64,000 bases of DNA from Rhodospirillaceae bacterium. Its GTDB lineage: Bacteria > Pseudomonadota > Alphaproteobacteria > CACIAM-22H2. The position numbers and the translations under genes are program-made. Each line of letters opens with the position of its first letter. The stretch's first letter is position 1. The notes under the pieces were generated by a model. It had not been told where the DNA came from. It did no database searches and saw nothing but the letters and a program-made list of their open reading frames with translations. Positions 39,861 through 48,401 of the stretch are shown here, one piece after another. The stretch is from contig JALHMR010000005.1 of assembly GCA_022843945.1 (NCBI GenBank), positions 62,001-126,000 on the forward strand, written 5' to 3'.

Positions 39861-41363
39861 TCAAGCAGGCTTGGGTGCGCGGACTTTGTCCAGCACCCAG
39901 CTGATCATCGGCCAGAGAAGCAGCACCAGGCCCAGGGTCATGATGAAGCCGACCAGGCCGTTCGACCAGAAGATGGTCACGCTGCCCTGCGACAGCAGCA
40001 TCGCCTGGCGGAACGAGCTTTCGGCCATATCGCCCAGCACCAGCGCCAGGACGAAGGGCGGCAGCGGATAGGACAGCTTGTTGAAGGCATAGGCGATGAC
40101 GCCGAAGCCGACCATCATCCAGACATCGAACATCGCGTTGTTGATGGTGTAGGCGCCCACGGCGCAGATCACCATGATGATCGGCGCAATGATGCTGAAC
40201 GGGACGCGCAGGATCGCGGCGAACAGCGGCACGCAGGTCAGCACGATCACCAGGCCGACCAGGTTGCCGAGATACATGCTGGCGATCAGGCCCCAGACGA
40301 AGTCCGGCTGCTCGATGAACAGCAGGGGGCCCGGTTGCAGGCCCCAGATCAATAGACCACCGAGCAGCACGGCGGCCGTCGGCGAGCCCGGGATACCCAG
40401 GGTCAGCATCGGCAGCAACGCGCTGGTACCCGCGGCATGGGCGGCCGTCTCGGGGGCGATCACGCCCTCGAGTTCGCCCTTGCCGAAGCGGTCGCCGTTC
40501 TTGGAGAAACGCTTGGCCAGGCCGTAGCTCATGAACGAGGCCGGCGTGGCGCCGCCGGGGGTGACCCCCATCCAGCAGCCGACGATGCAGCTGCGGATGA
40601 AGGTCACGTAATACGCCGGCATCTTCTTCCACGTCTCCAGCACCGCGTTGAGGCGGAGCTTGGCATGCGCGCCCGAGAAGGCGAGGCCGCTTTCCATCGA
40701 GGCCAGGATCTCGCCGATGCCGAACAGACCGATGACGGCGGTCAGGAACTTGAAGCCGGTCAGGAGCTCGGTGATGCCGAAGGTCATGCGCAGCTGGCCG
40801 GTGACCGTATCCAGGCCGACCGAGGCCAGGGCGAAGCCCAGGGACATCGAGGCCAAGGTCTTGAAAGCCGATCCCTTGCCCATGCCGATGAAGCTGGCGA
40901 AGGTCAGGAACTGCACCGCGAAGAACTCGGCGGGGCCGAATTTCAGCGCGAACTTGGCGACCAGCGGCGCCAGGAAGGTGATCATGATGACGGCGACGAT
41001 CGCGCCGACGAACGACGAGGTGAACGCGCCGGTCAGCGCCTCGTCCGCCTTGCCCTTCTGGGCCATCGGATGGCCGTCGAAGGTCGTGGCCACCGACCAC
41101 GGCTCGCCGGGGATATTGAACAGGATCGAGGTGATCGCGCCGCCGAACAGCGCGCCCCAGTAGATGCAGCTCAGCATGATGATCGCGGAGGTCGGCGACA
41201 TCGAGAAGGTCAATGGCAGCAGGATCGCGACGCCGTTGGCACCGCCGAGTCCCGGCAAGACGCCGATGATCACCCCAAGCAGGATACCCACGACCATCAG
41301 CATGAAATTGAACGGGCTGAAGACGACGTAAAAGCCGTTCATCAGCGAAGCAAGTTCTTCCAA
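39861..41363 (-). CDS. tctA: Tripartite tricarboxylate transporter, large membrane subunit (TctA)
   Basis: About 500 residues and 11-12 membrane segments. TctA signatures: GVIIGVLPGLGGANGVAILLPLT near residue 35 and the mirrored GVTPGGATPASF in the second half, plus KRFSKNGDRFGKGELEGVIAPE between them. It is the secondary carrier of the TTT system. The TTG at 41363 is chosen because it gives the usual family N-terminus, although its purine-rich site is close. A longer ATG frame to 41492 would cross the operator region. ATG 41342 is the alternative. Confidence 0.88.
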   Translation of the reverse strand: MEELASLMNGFYVVFSPFNFMLMVVGILLGVIIGVLPGLGGANGVAILLPLTFSMSPTSAIIMLSCIYWGALFGGAITSILFNIPGEPWSVATTFDGHPMAQKGKADEALTGAFTSSFVGAIVAVIMITFLAPLVAKFALKFGPAEFFAVQFLTFASFIGMGKGSAFKTLASMSLGFALASVGLDTVTGQLRMTFGITELLTGFKFLTAVIGLFGIGEILASMESGLAFSGAHAKLRLNAVLETWKKMPAYYVTFIRSCIVGCWMGVTPGGATPASFMSYGLAKRFSKNGDRFGKGELEGVIAPETAAHAAGTSALLPMLTLGIPGSPTAAVLLGGLLIWGLQPGPLLFIEQPDFVWGLIASMYLGNLVGLVIVLTCVPLFAAILRVPFSIIAPIIMVICAVGAYTINNAMFDVWMMVGFGVIAYAFNKLSYPLPPFVLALVLGDMAESSFRQAMLLSQGSVTIFWSNGLVGFIMTLGLVLLLWPMISWVLDKVRAPKPA

Positions 41364-41436
41364 CGCTCCCCCCACTTTTCGGTTTCGGCGCCGCGCGCGA
41401 CGCCGATTTCCCCCGGTGGTCCTTGCAAGGCCACCC

Positions 41437-41456
41437 GTATTTGGTATACAGAATAC
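41437..41456. promoter_or_regulatory. Candidate GntR operator in the tctA-gntR divergent promoter region
   Basis: GTATTTGGTATACAGAATAC is a near-perfect 20-bp palindrome centred on GGTATACA, between the divergent tctA and gntR starts. A related 20-mer precedes the formate dehydrogenase genes. The TNGT..AC core fits GntR/FCD-family operators. Confidence 0.65.
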
Positions 41457-41570
41457 TCGACTTGCCGAGCGCGGTAAAGTCAAACTGAACATCAGGCAAC
41501 GCGATCACGGGCCGCAAGTTCAGGAAATCGTGCGCAAACGGCGCATCCTAGGGGGAATGGATTTTACGCG

Positions 41571-42266
41571 ATGACGGCGTTGAAACTGGCGGTGCAACCC
41601 ATCGAGGCCGAGCCGAGTTTCCGCGATCGCGCCTACGCCGCGCTCAAGCGCGCCGTCACGACCATGGACATCTACGCCACGCCGAACCCGATCCGGCTGG
41701 AGGAGCGGCAGCTTTCCCAGGACCTGGGCATCAGCCGCACGCCGATCCGCGAAGCGCTAAACCGGCTCGAGCAGGAAGGCTTCATCCGCTCGGTGCCGCG
41801 CAAGGGCATGTTCATCGTCCGCAAGACCAAGAAAGAGATCATCGAGATGATCGCGGTCTGGGCGGCGCTGGAGAGCATGGCGGCGCGGCTGATCACCCAG
41901 AACGCCACGGATCGGGAAATCGCCAGCCTGCGCCGGCTGTTCGTCGAGTTCCAGGGCCCGGGCCACGCCCCGCACCTGCATATCGACGAGTATTCCGAAG
42001 CCAATATCCGCTTCCATCAGGCGATCGTCAGCCTGGCCAAGAACAAGCTGCTGACCGACACGATGGAGAACCTGTTCATCCACATGCGCTCGATCCGGCG
42101 CAAGACGATCGTCGAGAACGACCGCGCCGAGCGTTCGATCATCGACCATCTGAACATCATCGAGGCGCTGGAGAAGCGCCAGACCGAGCGCGCCGAGCAG
42201 CTGGTGCGCCAGCACAGCCTCGACCTGGCCACGCACGTCGAAAAGCACGTCGACTACCTGGATTGA
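41571..42266 (+). CDS. GntR-family transcriptional regulator with FCD ligand domain, 231 aa
   Basis: A winged-helix N-terminal domain (residues about 15-85) holds the recognition region LSQDLGISRTPIREALNRLEQEGFI. A helical FCD domain follows with metal/ligand-binding residues, for example the His in NIRFHQAIV and the D/H in IIDHLNII. FCD regulators sense small carboxylates. The gene sits at the junction of the divergent tct and oxc operons, with a palindromic operator candidate 115 bp upstream. It is probably the switch for the oxalate/formate genes and for itself. Confidence 0.92.
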   Translation: MTALKLAVQPIEAEPSFRDRAYAALKRAVTTMDIYATPNPIRLEERQLSQDLGISRTPIREALNRLEQEGFIRSVPRKGMFIVRKTKKEIIEMIAVWAALESMAARLITQNATDREIASLRRLFVEFQGPGHAPHLHIDEYSEANIRFHQAIVSLAKNKLLTDTMENLFIHMRSIRRKTIVENDRAERSIIDHLNIIEALEKRQTERAEQLVRQHSLDLATHVEKHVDYLD

Positions 42267-42316
42267 AGGCGGCGCCCGCAGATTGACGCGGGCATCGTTT
42301 GCAATCCCACGAACCC

Positions 42317-42335
42317 CGGCGGCGTCAAGCCGCCG
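42317..42335 (+). other. GC hairpin between gntR and oxc
   Basis: A 7-bp stem (CGGCGGC with GCCGCCG) around the loop GTCAA, with no T run after it. It may reduce read-through or protect the oxc transcript; a complete terminator is unlikely. Confidence 0.5.
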
Positions 42336-42361
42336 ATCGAGAGCTTTAGGAGGAGACAGCA

Positions 42362-44095
42362 ATGGCCGAAGGAACGGCAAAGAACCAGAACACCGGGGCG
42401 GACACGCAGGAGCTGACGGATGGCTTCCATCTGATCATCGACGCCCTCAAGCTCAACGACGTAAAGACGATCTACGCGGTGCCCGGGATTCCGATCACGG
42501 ACTTCCTGCGCATGTCGCAGGCCGAAGGCATTCGTGTTCTTTCCTTCCGCCACGAGCAGAACGCCGGCTACGCCGCGGCGATTGCGGGCTTTCTCACCAA
42601 GAAGCCCGGTATCTGCCTCACCGTTTCGGCGCCGGGCTTCCTCAACGGCCTCACCGCCCTCGCCCACGCCACGACCAATTGCTATCCGATGATCCTCATT
42701 TCCGGCTCGTCCGAGCGCGAGGTCGTCGATCTGCAGCAGGGCGACTACGAGGAGATGGACCAGCTGGCCGTCGCCAAGACCATGTGCAAGGCCGCGTATC
42801 GCGTGCTGCATGCGGCCGATATCGGCATCGGCATCGCCCGCGCTATCCGCTCCGCCGTCTCGGGCCGCCCGGGCGGCGTCTATCTCGACCTGCCGGCCAA
42901 GCTGTTCGGCCAGGTGATGAACGCCGAAGCCGGCAAGAAATCGCTGGTCAAGGTGATCGACGCGGCACCGGCGCAGATTCCCGCCCCCGACGCGATCAAG
43001 CGCGCGCTCGACGTGCTCAAGGGCGCCAAGCGCCCGCTGATCATCCTGGGCAAGGGCGCGGCCTACGCGCAGGCCGATGACGCGATCCGCAATTTCGTCG
43101 AGAAGAGCGGCATTCCCTTCCTGCCGATGAGCATGGCCAAGGGCCTGCTGCCTGACACGCATCCGCAATGTGCCGGTGCGGCTCGCTCGACGGTCCTCAA
43201 GGATTCCGACGTCGTCATGATGATCGGTGCGCGCCTCAACTGGCTGCTCTCGCACGGCAAGGGCAAGACCTGGGGCGAGACACCCAAGAAGTTCATCCAG
43301 ATCGACATCGAACCCAAGGAAATGGACAGCAACGTCGAGATCGTCGCGCCGGTCGTGGGCGATATCGGCTCGTGCATCGACGCCTTCCTCGGCGCGATGG
43401 GCAGCAAGTGGGACGCGCCGCCGGCCGAATGGACGAACGCCGTCAAGGCGAAGCGCGAAGAGAACGTCGCCAAGATGGCGCCGCGCCTGATGAACAACAA
43501 CGTGCCGATGGATTATCACGGCGCGCTGGGCGTTCTGCGCACCATCATCAAGGAGCGTCCGGACGCTATCCTGGTCAACGAAGGCGCCAACACGCTCGAC
43601 CTCGCCCGCGGCATCATCGACATCTACAAGCCGCGCAAGCGTCTGGATGTCGGCACCTGGGGCATCATGGGCATCGGCATGGGCCAGGCGATTGCCGCCG
43701 CCGTCGAGACCGGCAAGCCGGTCCTCGCGGTCGAGGGCGACAGCGCCTTCGGCTTCAGCGGCATGGAGGTCGAGACGATCTGCCGCTACAACCTCCCGAT
43801 CTGCATCGTCATCTTCAACAATGACGGCATCTACCGCGGCACCGACGTCAACAAGGCGAGCGCCGACCCGGCAACCACCGTGTTCGTCAAGGGTGCGCGC
43901 TACGACAAGATGATGGAAGCCTTCGGCGGCGTCGGCGTCAACGCCACTTCGCCCGACGACCTGAAGCGCGCCGTCAACGCGGCGATGGACTCGGGCAAGC
44001 CGACGCTGATCAACGCGGTGCTCGATCCGGCCGCCGGCAGCGAGAGCGGCCGCATCGGCAACCTCAACCCGCAGAGCGCGTTGAAGAAGAAATAA
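42362..44095 (+). CDS. oxc: Oxalyl-CoA decarboxylase
   Basis: 577 residues, a ThDP enzyme in three domains. [11 protein letters not shown] carries the catalytic Glu for the cofactor. [11 protein letters not shown] with NNDGIYRG is the ThDP/Mg2+ motif. The NDGIYRG form and YEEMDQL region are specific to Oxc rather than to acetolactate synthase. It converts oxalyl-CoA to formyl-CoA and CO2. A perfect AGGAGGAGA ribosome site lies 7 bases ahead. First enzyme gene of the oxc-frc-formyltransferase-fhs operon. Confidence 0.96.
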   Translation: MAEGTAKNQNTGADTQELTDGFHLIIDALKLNDVKTIYAVPGIPITDFLRMSQAEGIRVLSFRHEQNAGYAAAIAGFLTKKPGICLTVSAPGFLNGLTALAHATTNCYPMILISGSSEREVVDLQQGDYEEMDQLAVAKTMCKAAYRVLHAADIGIGIARAIRSAVSGRPGGVYLDLPAKLFGQVMNAEAGKKSLVKVIDAAPAQIPAPDAIKRALDVLKGAKRPLIILGKGAAYAQADDAIRNFVEKSGIPFLPMSMAKGLLPDTHPQCAGAARSTVLKDSDVVMMIGARLNWLLSHGKGKTWGETPKKFIQIDIEPKEMDSNVEIVAPVVGDIGSCIDAFLGAMGSKWDAPPAEWTNAVKAKREENVAKMAPRLMNNNVPMDYHGALGVLRTIIKERPDAILVNEGANTLDLARGIIDIYKPRKRLDVGTWGIMGIGMGQAIAAAVETGKPVLAVEGDSAFGFSGMEVETICRYNLPICIVIFNNDGIYRGTDVNKASADPATTVFVKGARYDKMMEAFGGVGVNATSPDDLKRAVNAAMDSGKPTLINAVLDPAAGSESGRIGNLNPQSALKKK

Positions 44096-44137
44096 CCACG
44101 ATTCCCGATTGACTGAGTTGGAGGGGGAAACCTGACA

Positions 44138-45550
44138 ATGGCCGCAAAGAAGAAAGCTCCGAAGAAAAGCCCGAAGAAGGCGCCGAAGAAATCCGCGAAG
44201 AAGCCGGCGAAGAGCGCCGCGAAGAAATCCGCAGCGAGCAAGCCGGCGAGCACCCCGAAGCCTTCCACGAAGGCCTGGGGCAAGGCCGGCAAGGCGCTCG
44301 ACGGCATCCGGGTGCTCGACATGAGCCACGTCCAGGCCGGCCCCTCGGCCACCCAGATCCTGGGCTGGCTGGGCGCCGACGTGATCAAGGTCGAGCCTCC
44401 CGGCCGCGGCGACATCACGCGCGGCCAGCTGCGCGACATGCCCGACGTCGACTCGCTCTACTTCACGATGCTGAACTGCAACAAGCGCGGCATCACCATC
44501 AACATGAAGTCGGAGAACGGCAAGAAGGTCTTCACCGACCTGCTCAAGTCCTCCGACCTGCTGATCGAGAATTTCGGCCCCGGCGTGCTCGACCGCATGG
44601 GCTTCACCTGGGAGGTGATCCACAAGATCAATCCGCGGGTGATCTACGCCTCGATCAAGGGCTTCGGCCCGGGCCCCTACTACGACTGCAAGGCCTACGA
44701 GAACGTCGCCCAGTGCATGGGCGGCAATTCGAGCACCACGGGCTGGGAGGACGGCCCGCCGACGGTGGCCGGCGCCCAGATCGGTGACTCAGGCACCGGC
44801 ATCCACTGCGTCGCGGCGATGCTCGCGGCCCTCATCCAGCGCCAGCGCACCGGCCGCGGCCAGCGCGTCGAGCTCTTCATGCAGGACTCGGTGCTCAACC
44901 TCTGCCGGGTCAAGATGCGCGACCAGCAGCGCGTCGAATGGGCGCTCAAGAACGGCAATCCCAAGTGGGGCAGCAAGGCCCTGCCGGAATTCCCCAACGA
45001 GAAGTTCGAGGACTTCACGCCGCGCGCCGGCAACGCCTCGGGCGGCGGCCAGCCCGGCAACGCCCTCAAGTGCAAGGGCGGCGGGGCCAACGACTACTGC
45101 TACGTCATCATCCAGCCGCATGTCTGGGAGCCGCTGATGAAGCTCATCGGCCGGCCGGAGCTGATCGCCGATCCGGGCTTCGCCACGCCGCAGCTCCGCC
45201 TGCCCCGCCTCAACGAGGTCTGGGCGATCATCGAGACCTGGACGCAGCAGCACGACAAGTTTGAGGTCATGACCAAGCTCAACGACATCGACGTGCCCTG
45301 CGGCCCGATCATGTCGATGAAGGACCTGATCGACGACCCCAGTCTGCGCAAGCGCGGCATGATCGTCGAGGTGCCGCACGCCCAGCGCGGCTCCTTCATG
45401 ACGGTGGGCTGCCCGCTCAACCTCTCGGACTCGCCTGTCGAGGTCACGTCCTCGCCGCTGCTCGGCGAGCACACCGAGCAGGTCCTGGCCAAGGAGCTCG
45501 GCTACTCGAAGGCCGCGATCGAAGCGCTGAAGAAAGAAGGCGCGGTTTAA
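44138..45550 (+). CDS. frc: Formyl-CoA:oxalate CoA-transferase with an N-terminal Lys/Ala/Pro tail
   Basis: 470 residues. Class III CoA-transferase: [48 protein letters not shown] and the catalytic Asp in [10 protein letters not shown]. It exchanges CoA between formyl-CoA and oxalate, keeping the cycle with Oxc running. Ahead of the catalytic domain is a ~52-residue tail of repeated KKAPKK/KKSAKK units like eukaryotic H1 or bacterial PhaF/HctB tails, absent from typical Frc (about 425 aa). The tail is not removable by another start: there is no ATG/GTG/TTG between it and the domain, and GGAGGGGGAAACC sits before the ATG at 44138. Confidence 0.95.
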   Translation: MAAKKKAPKKSPKKAPKKSAKKPAKSAAKKSAASKPASTPKPSTKAWGKAGKALDGIRVLDMSHVQAGPSATQILGWLGADVIKVEPPGRGDITRGQLRDMPDVDSLYFTMLNCNKRGITINMKSENGKKVFTDLLKSSDLLIENFGPGVLDRMGFTWEVIHKINPRVIYASIKGFGPGPYYDCKAYENVAQCMGGNSSTTGWEDGPPTVAGAQIGDSGTGIHCVAAMLAALIQRQRTGRGQRVELFMQDSVLNLCRVKMRDQQRVEWALKNGNPKWGSKALPEFPNEKFEDFTPRAGNASGGGQPGNALKCKGGGANDYCYVIIQPHVWEPLMKLIGRPELIADPGFATPQLRLPRLNEVWAIIETWTQQHDKFEVMTKLNDIDVPCGPIMSMKDLIDDPSLRKRGMIVEVPHAQRGSFMTVGCPLNLSDSPVEVTSSPLLGEHTEQVLAKELGYSKAAIEALKKEGAV

Positions 45551-45562
45551 TTCCGTTTGCGA

Positions 45563-45590
45563 CACGCCGGCGGCCGCACCCGCCGGCGTG
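45563..45590 (+). other. Strong GC hairpin between frc and the formyltransferase gene
   Basis: A perfect 11-bp inverted repeat (CACGCCGGCGG with CCGCCGGCGTG) around a 6-base loop, without a following T run. It probably affects mRNA stability within the operon, setting the frc-to-downstream ratio. Confidence 0.6.
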
Positions 45591-45621
45591 ACGCGTCCGC
45601 GATAACTCCCCGGGAGGAGAC

Positions 45622-46554
45622 ATGCGTATCGTCGTTCATGGCCAGCAGGCCTTCGGCAAGGCCGTCCTCGAGGCGCTGCTCAAGCGCGGGGACAACGTCG
45701 TCGCCGTCTACGTGGCGCCCGACAAGGAAGGCCAGAAGCCCGACCCGCTCAAGGAAGCTGCCATCGCCGCCAAGCTGCCGGTCTACCAGCCCAAGTCCTA
45801 CCGCAAGCCGGGCGAGGTCTACGACCAGTTCCGGGCGCTCAAGCCCGACCTGCAGGTCATGGCCTATGTCACGCTGTTCGTGCCGTCGGAGTTCCTCCAC
45901 ATCCCGACCCACGGCTCGATCCAGTACCACCCGTCCCTGCTGCCCCTGCATCGCGGGCCCTCCTCGATCAACTGGCCGATCATCCAGGGCCGCAGCGAGA
46001 CCGGCCTGTCGATCTTCTGGCCGGATGACGGGCTCGATACCGGTCCGATCCTGATCCAGAAGAAGACGCCGATCTCCGACGATGATTCTCTGGGTTCCGT
46101 GTACTTCGACCGCCTGTTCCCGCAGGGCGTCGCGGCGATGCTCGAGGGCGTGGACCTGGTCAAGGCCGGCAAGGCGCCGCGCGTCGACCAGGACCATTCG
46201 AAGGCCACCTACGAAGGCTGGTGCACGCCCGAAAGCGGCCATATCGACTGGGCGCGCCAGGGCTACCACATCCACAACCTGGTCCGCGGTTGCAACCCGG
46301 CACCGGGCGCCTGGACGACGAATGGCGGCAAGAAGATCCAGATCTTCGAGACCAAGAAGCTCCCGGCCGTCGACCCCAAGGGCATCGGCGGCGCCATGGG
46401 TCAGGTCATGGAGATCGATGCCCAGGGCTTCACCGTCGCCTGCGCCGACGGGCGCATCCGCGTCCTGCGCTGCCGCGGCGAGGCCGCCAAGATGACGGGC
46501 GCCGAGTTCGCCGCCGCCGGCGGTGTCAAGGTCGGCGACAAGCTCGGAAGCTGA
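45622..46554 (+). CDS. Formyltransferase resembling the N-terminal hydrolase domain of 10-formyl-THF dehydrogenase
   Basis: 310 residues. GART/Fmt fold with catalytic residues in HPSLLPLHRGPSSINW (His) and DDGLDTGPIL (Asp), then a C-terminal Fmt-type domain (ATYEGWCTPESGHIDW, NLVRGCNPAPGAW). The wording of these blocks is much closer to the folate-hydrolase domain of ALDH1L1 than to methionyl-tRNA formyltransferase. The aldehyde dehydrogenase part and carrier domain of ALDH1L1 are absent. It uses or makes a formyl group on THF; between frc and fhs, a role in moving formyl between CoA, THF and formate is inferred. A GGAGGAGA site precedes the ATG. Confidence 0.85.
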   Translation: MRIVVHGQQAFGKAVLEALLKRGDNVVAVYVAPDKEGQKPDPLKEAAIAAKLPVYQPKSYRKPGEVYDQFRALKPDLQVMAYVTLFVPSEFLHIPTHGSIQYHPSLLPLHRGPSSINWPIIQGRSETGLSIFWPDDGLDTGPILIQKKTPISDDDSLGSVYFDRLFPQGVAAMLEGVDLVKAGKAPRVDQDHSKATYEGWCTPESGHIDWARQGYHIHNLVRGCNPAPGAWTTNGGKKIQIFETKKLPAVDPKGIGGAMGQVMEIDAQGFTVACADGRIRVLRCRGEAAKMTGAEFAAAGGVKVGDKLGS

Positions 46555-46602
46555 ATTCAGAGAAATCCCGCCGACTTAAAGAATCCCCAGGGGAAGAAAT
46601 CC

Positions 46603-48306
46603 ATGCGCAATCCCGCCGAACAGCACGCCAAGCCCAAATCCGATATCGAGATCTCCCAGGCCGCCACCATGCGGCCGGTCTCCGAGGTGGCGAAGGAGAA
46701 GCTCGGCATCGACATCAAGAATCTCGAGCCTTACGGCCACTACAAGGCGAAGGTCTCGCTCGATTACGTCAAGACGCTGAAGGACAAGAAGAACGGCAAG
46801 CTCATCCTGGTCAGCGCCATCACGCCGACACCCGCCGGCGAAGGCAAGACGACGACGACCGTCGGCCTCGGCGACGCGCTCAACCATATCGGCAAGAAGG
46901 CGATCATCTGCCTGCGTGAGCCGAGCCTCGGCCCCTGCTTCGGCGTCAAGGGTGGCGCGGCCGGCGGCGGTTACGCCCAGGTCGTGCCGATGGAGGACAT
47001 CAACCTCCACTTCACCGGCGACTTCCACGCCATCGGCGCCGCCAACAACCTGCTCGCCGCCCTCGTCGACAACCACATCTACTGGGGCAACGAGCTGGGC
47101 TTCGATTCGCGCCGCGTCTCCTGGCGGCGCGTGCTCGACATGAACGACCGCGCGCTGCGCGAGATCACCTCGTCGCTCGGCGGCGTGGCCAACGGCTTCC
47201 CGCGCCAGGACGGTTTCGACATCGTCGTCGCCTCCGAGGTCATGGCGATCTTCTGCCTGGCCACCTCGCTGGAGGACCTGCAGAAGCGCCTGGGCAACAT
47301 CATCGTCGGCTATACCCGCGAGCGCAAAGCCATCCGCGCCCACCAGCTCAAGGCGGCCGGGCCGATGACCGCCCTGCTCAAGGACGCGCTGGCCCCCAAC
47401 CTGGTGCAGACGCTGGAGAACAACCCGGCCTTCATCCATGGCGGCCCGTTCGCCAACATCGCCCATGGCTGCAACACCGTGCTGGCCACCACCACGGCCC
47501 TCAAGCTTGGCGACTACGTGGTCACCGAGGCTGGCTTCGGCGCCGACCTGGGCGCCGAGAAGTTCTTCGACATCAAGTGCCGCAAGGCGGGCCTCAAGCC
47601 CGACTGCGCGGTGCTGGTCGCCACCATCCGCGCCCTCAAGATGCATGGTGGTGTCGCCAAGGAAGACCTCAAGAAGGAGAACCTGGAGGCGCTGAAGAAG
47701 GGCCTGTCCAACCTCCAGCGCCACGTCGCCAACGTGCAGAAGTTCGGCGTGCCGGTGATCGTCTCGATCAACCGCTTCAGCGCCGACACCCCGGCCGAGA
47801 TCGACCTGGTGAAGAAGGCCTGCGCCGAGCTCGGTGTCGAAGCCTTCATGGCCGACCATTGGGCGGCCGGCGGTGCCGGTGCCGCCGACGTCGCCAAGGC
47901 CGTGGTCAAGATCTGTGAGGGCGGCAAGGCGGCGTTCAAACCGCTCTACCCGGACGACATGCCGCTGTGGGACAAGATGAAGACCATCGCCCAGCAGATC
48001 TACGGCGCCACCGACATCACCGCCGAGAAGAGCGTACGGGACCAGATCGCCGGCCTGCAGAAGGACGGCATGGGCAACTTCCCGATCTGCGTCGCCAAGA
48101 CCCAGTACAGCTTCTCGACGGATCCCAACGCCAAGGGCGCTCCCTCGGGCCATACCATCCCGATCCGCGAAGTTCGTGTTTCCGCCGGCGCGGAATTTCT
48201 GGTATTCATCTGCGGAGAAATCATGACCATGCCCGGCCTGCCGAAAGTCCCGGCGGCCAACAGCATCGAGGTCAACGCTGAAGGCAAGATCGTCGGCCTG
48301 TTCTAA
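46603..48306 (+). CDS. fhs: Formate-tetrahydrofolate ligase
   Basis: 567 residues. N-terminal P-loop region [47 protein letters not shown] and the long conserved C-terminal half ending [21 protein letters not shown]. It joins formate to THF at the cost of ATP, or runs backwards to make ATP. Last gene of the oxc operon, 48 bp after the formyltransferase, and followed by a terminator. It links oxalate-derived formate to folate C1 metabolism. Confidence 0.96.
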   Translation: MRNPAEQHAKPKSDIEISQAATMRPVSEVAKEKLGIDIKNLEPYGHYKAKVSLDYVKTLKDKKNGKLILVSAITPTPAGEGKTTTTVGLGDALNHIGKKAIICLREPSLGPCFGVKGGAAGGGYAQVVPMEDINLHFTGDFHAIGAANNLLAALVDNHIYWGNELGFDSRRVSWRRVLDMNDRALREITSSLGGVANGFPRQDGFDIVVASEVMAIFCLATSLEDLQKRLGNIIVGYTRERKAIRAHQLKAAGPMTALLKDALAPNLVQTLENNPAFIHGGPFANIAHGCNTVLATTTALKLGDYVVTEAGFGADLGAEKFFDIKCRKAGLKPDCAVLVATIRALKMHGGVAKEDLKKENLEALKKGLSNLQRHVANVQKFGVPVIVSINRFSADTPAEIDLVKKACAELGVEAFMADHWAAGGAGAADVAKAVVKICEGGKAAFKPLYPDDMPLWDKMKTIAQQIYGATDITAEKSVRDQIAGLQKDGMGNFPICVAKTQYSFSTDPNAKGAPSGHTIPIREVRVSAGAEFLVFICGEIMTMPGLPKVPAANSIEVNAEGKIVGLF

Positions 48307-48333
48307 GCCGACCACCTCCCTCAGGAGAGAGAA

Positions 48334-48380
48334 GGCCGCCCCACCCTGCCTTTAAAAAGCAGAGGGGCGGTCTTTTTATT
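48334..48380 (+). terminator. Intrinsic terminator after fhs
   Basis: Left arm GCCGCCCC...CTGC and right arm GCAGAGGGGCGG pair across a short bulge around an A/T loop. The T-rich run TCTTTTTATT follows. It ends the oxc-frc-formyltransferase-fhs transcript 30 bases after the stop. Confidence 0.82.
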
Positions 48381-48401
48381 TGGCGAAGGTGCCGCCCTCG
48401 A

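Noticed and set aside
41364-41492. Longer N-terminus for TctA starting at 41492
   Set aside because: The extra 43 residues are Arg-rich, unlike any TctA start, and would place coding over the palindromic operator.
44138-44293. The lysine-rich start of frc as a separate gene or a frameshift artefact
   Set aside because: It is in one frame with Frc, without a stop, and the only ribosome site lies before the tail. I report it as a tail instead.
42254-44623. 789-codon minus-strand frame over oxc and frc
   Set aside because: A GC-rich shadow frame. Oxc and Frc on the other strand have complete catalytic motifs and ribosome sites.
45622-46554. Call as ordinary methionyl-tRNA formyltransferase (fmt)
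   Set aside because: The conserved blocks match the ALDH1L1 N-terminal domain more closely, and no def (peptide deformylase) gene lies next to it, as is usual for fmt.
46576-48315. 579-codon minus-strand frame over fhs
   Set aside because: Shadow of the plus-strand fhs gene, which carries the P-loop and full family pattern.
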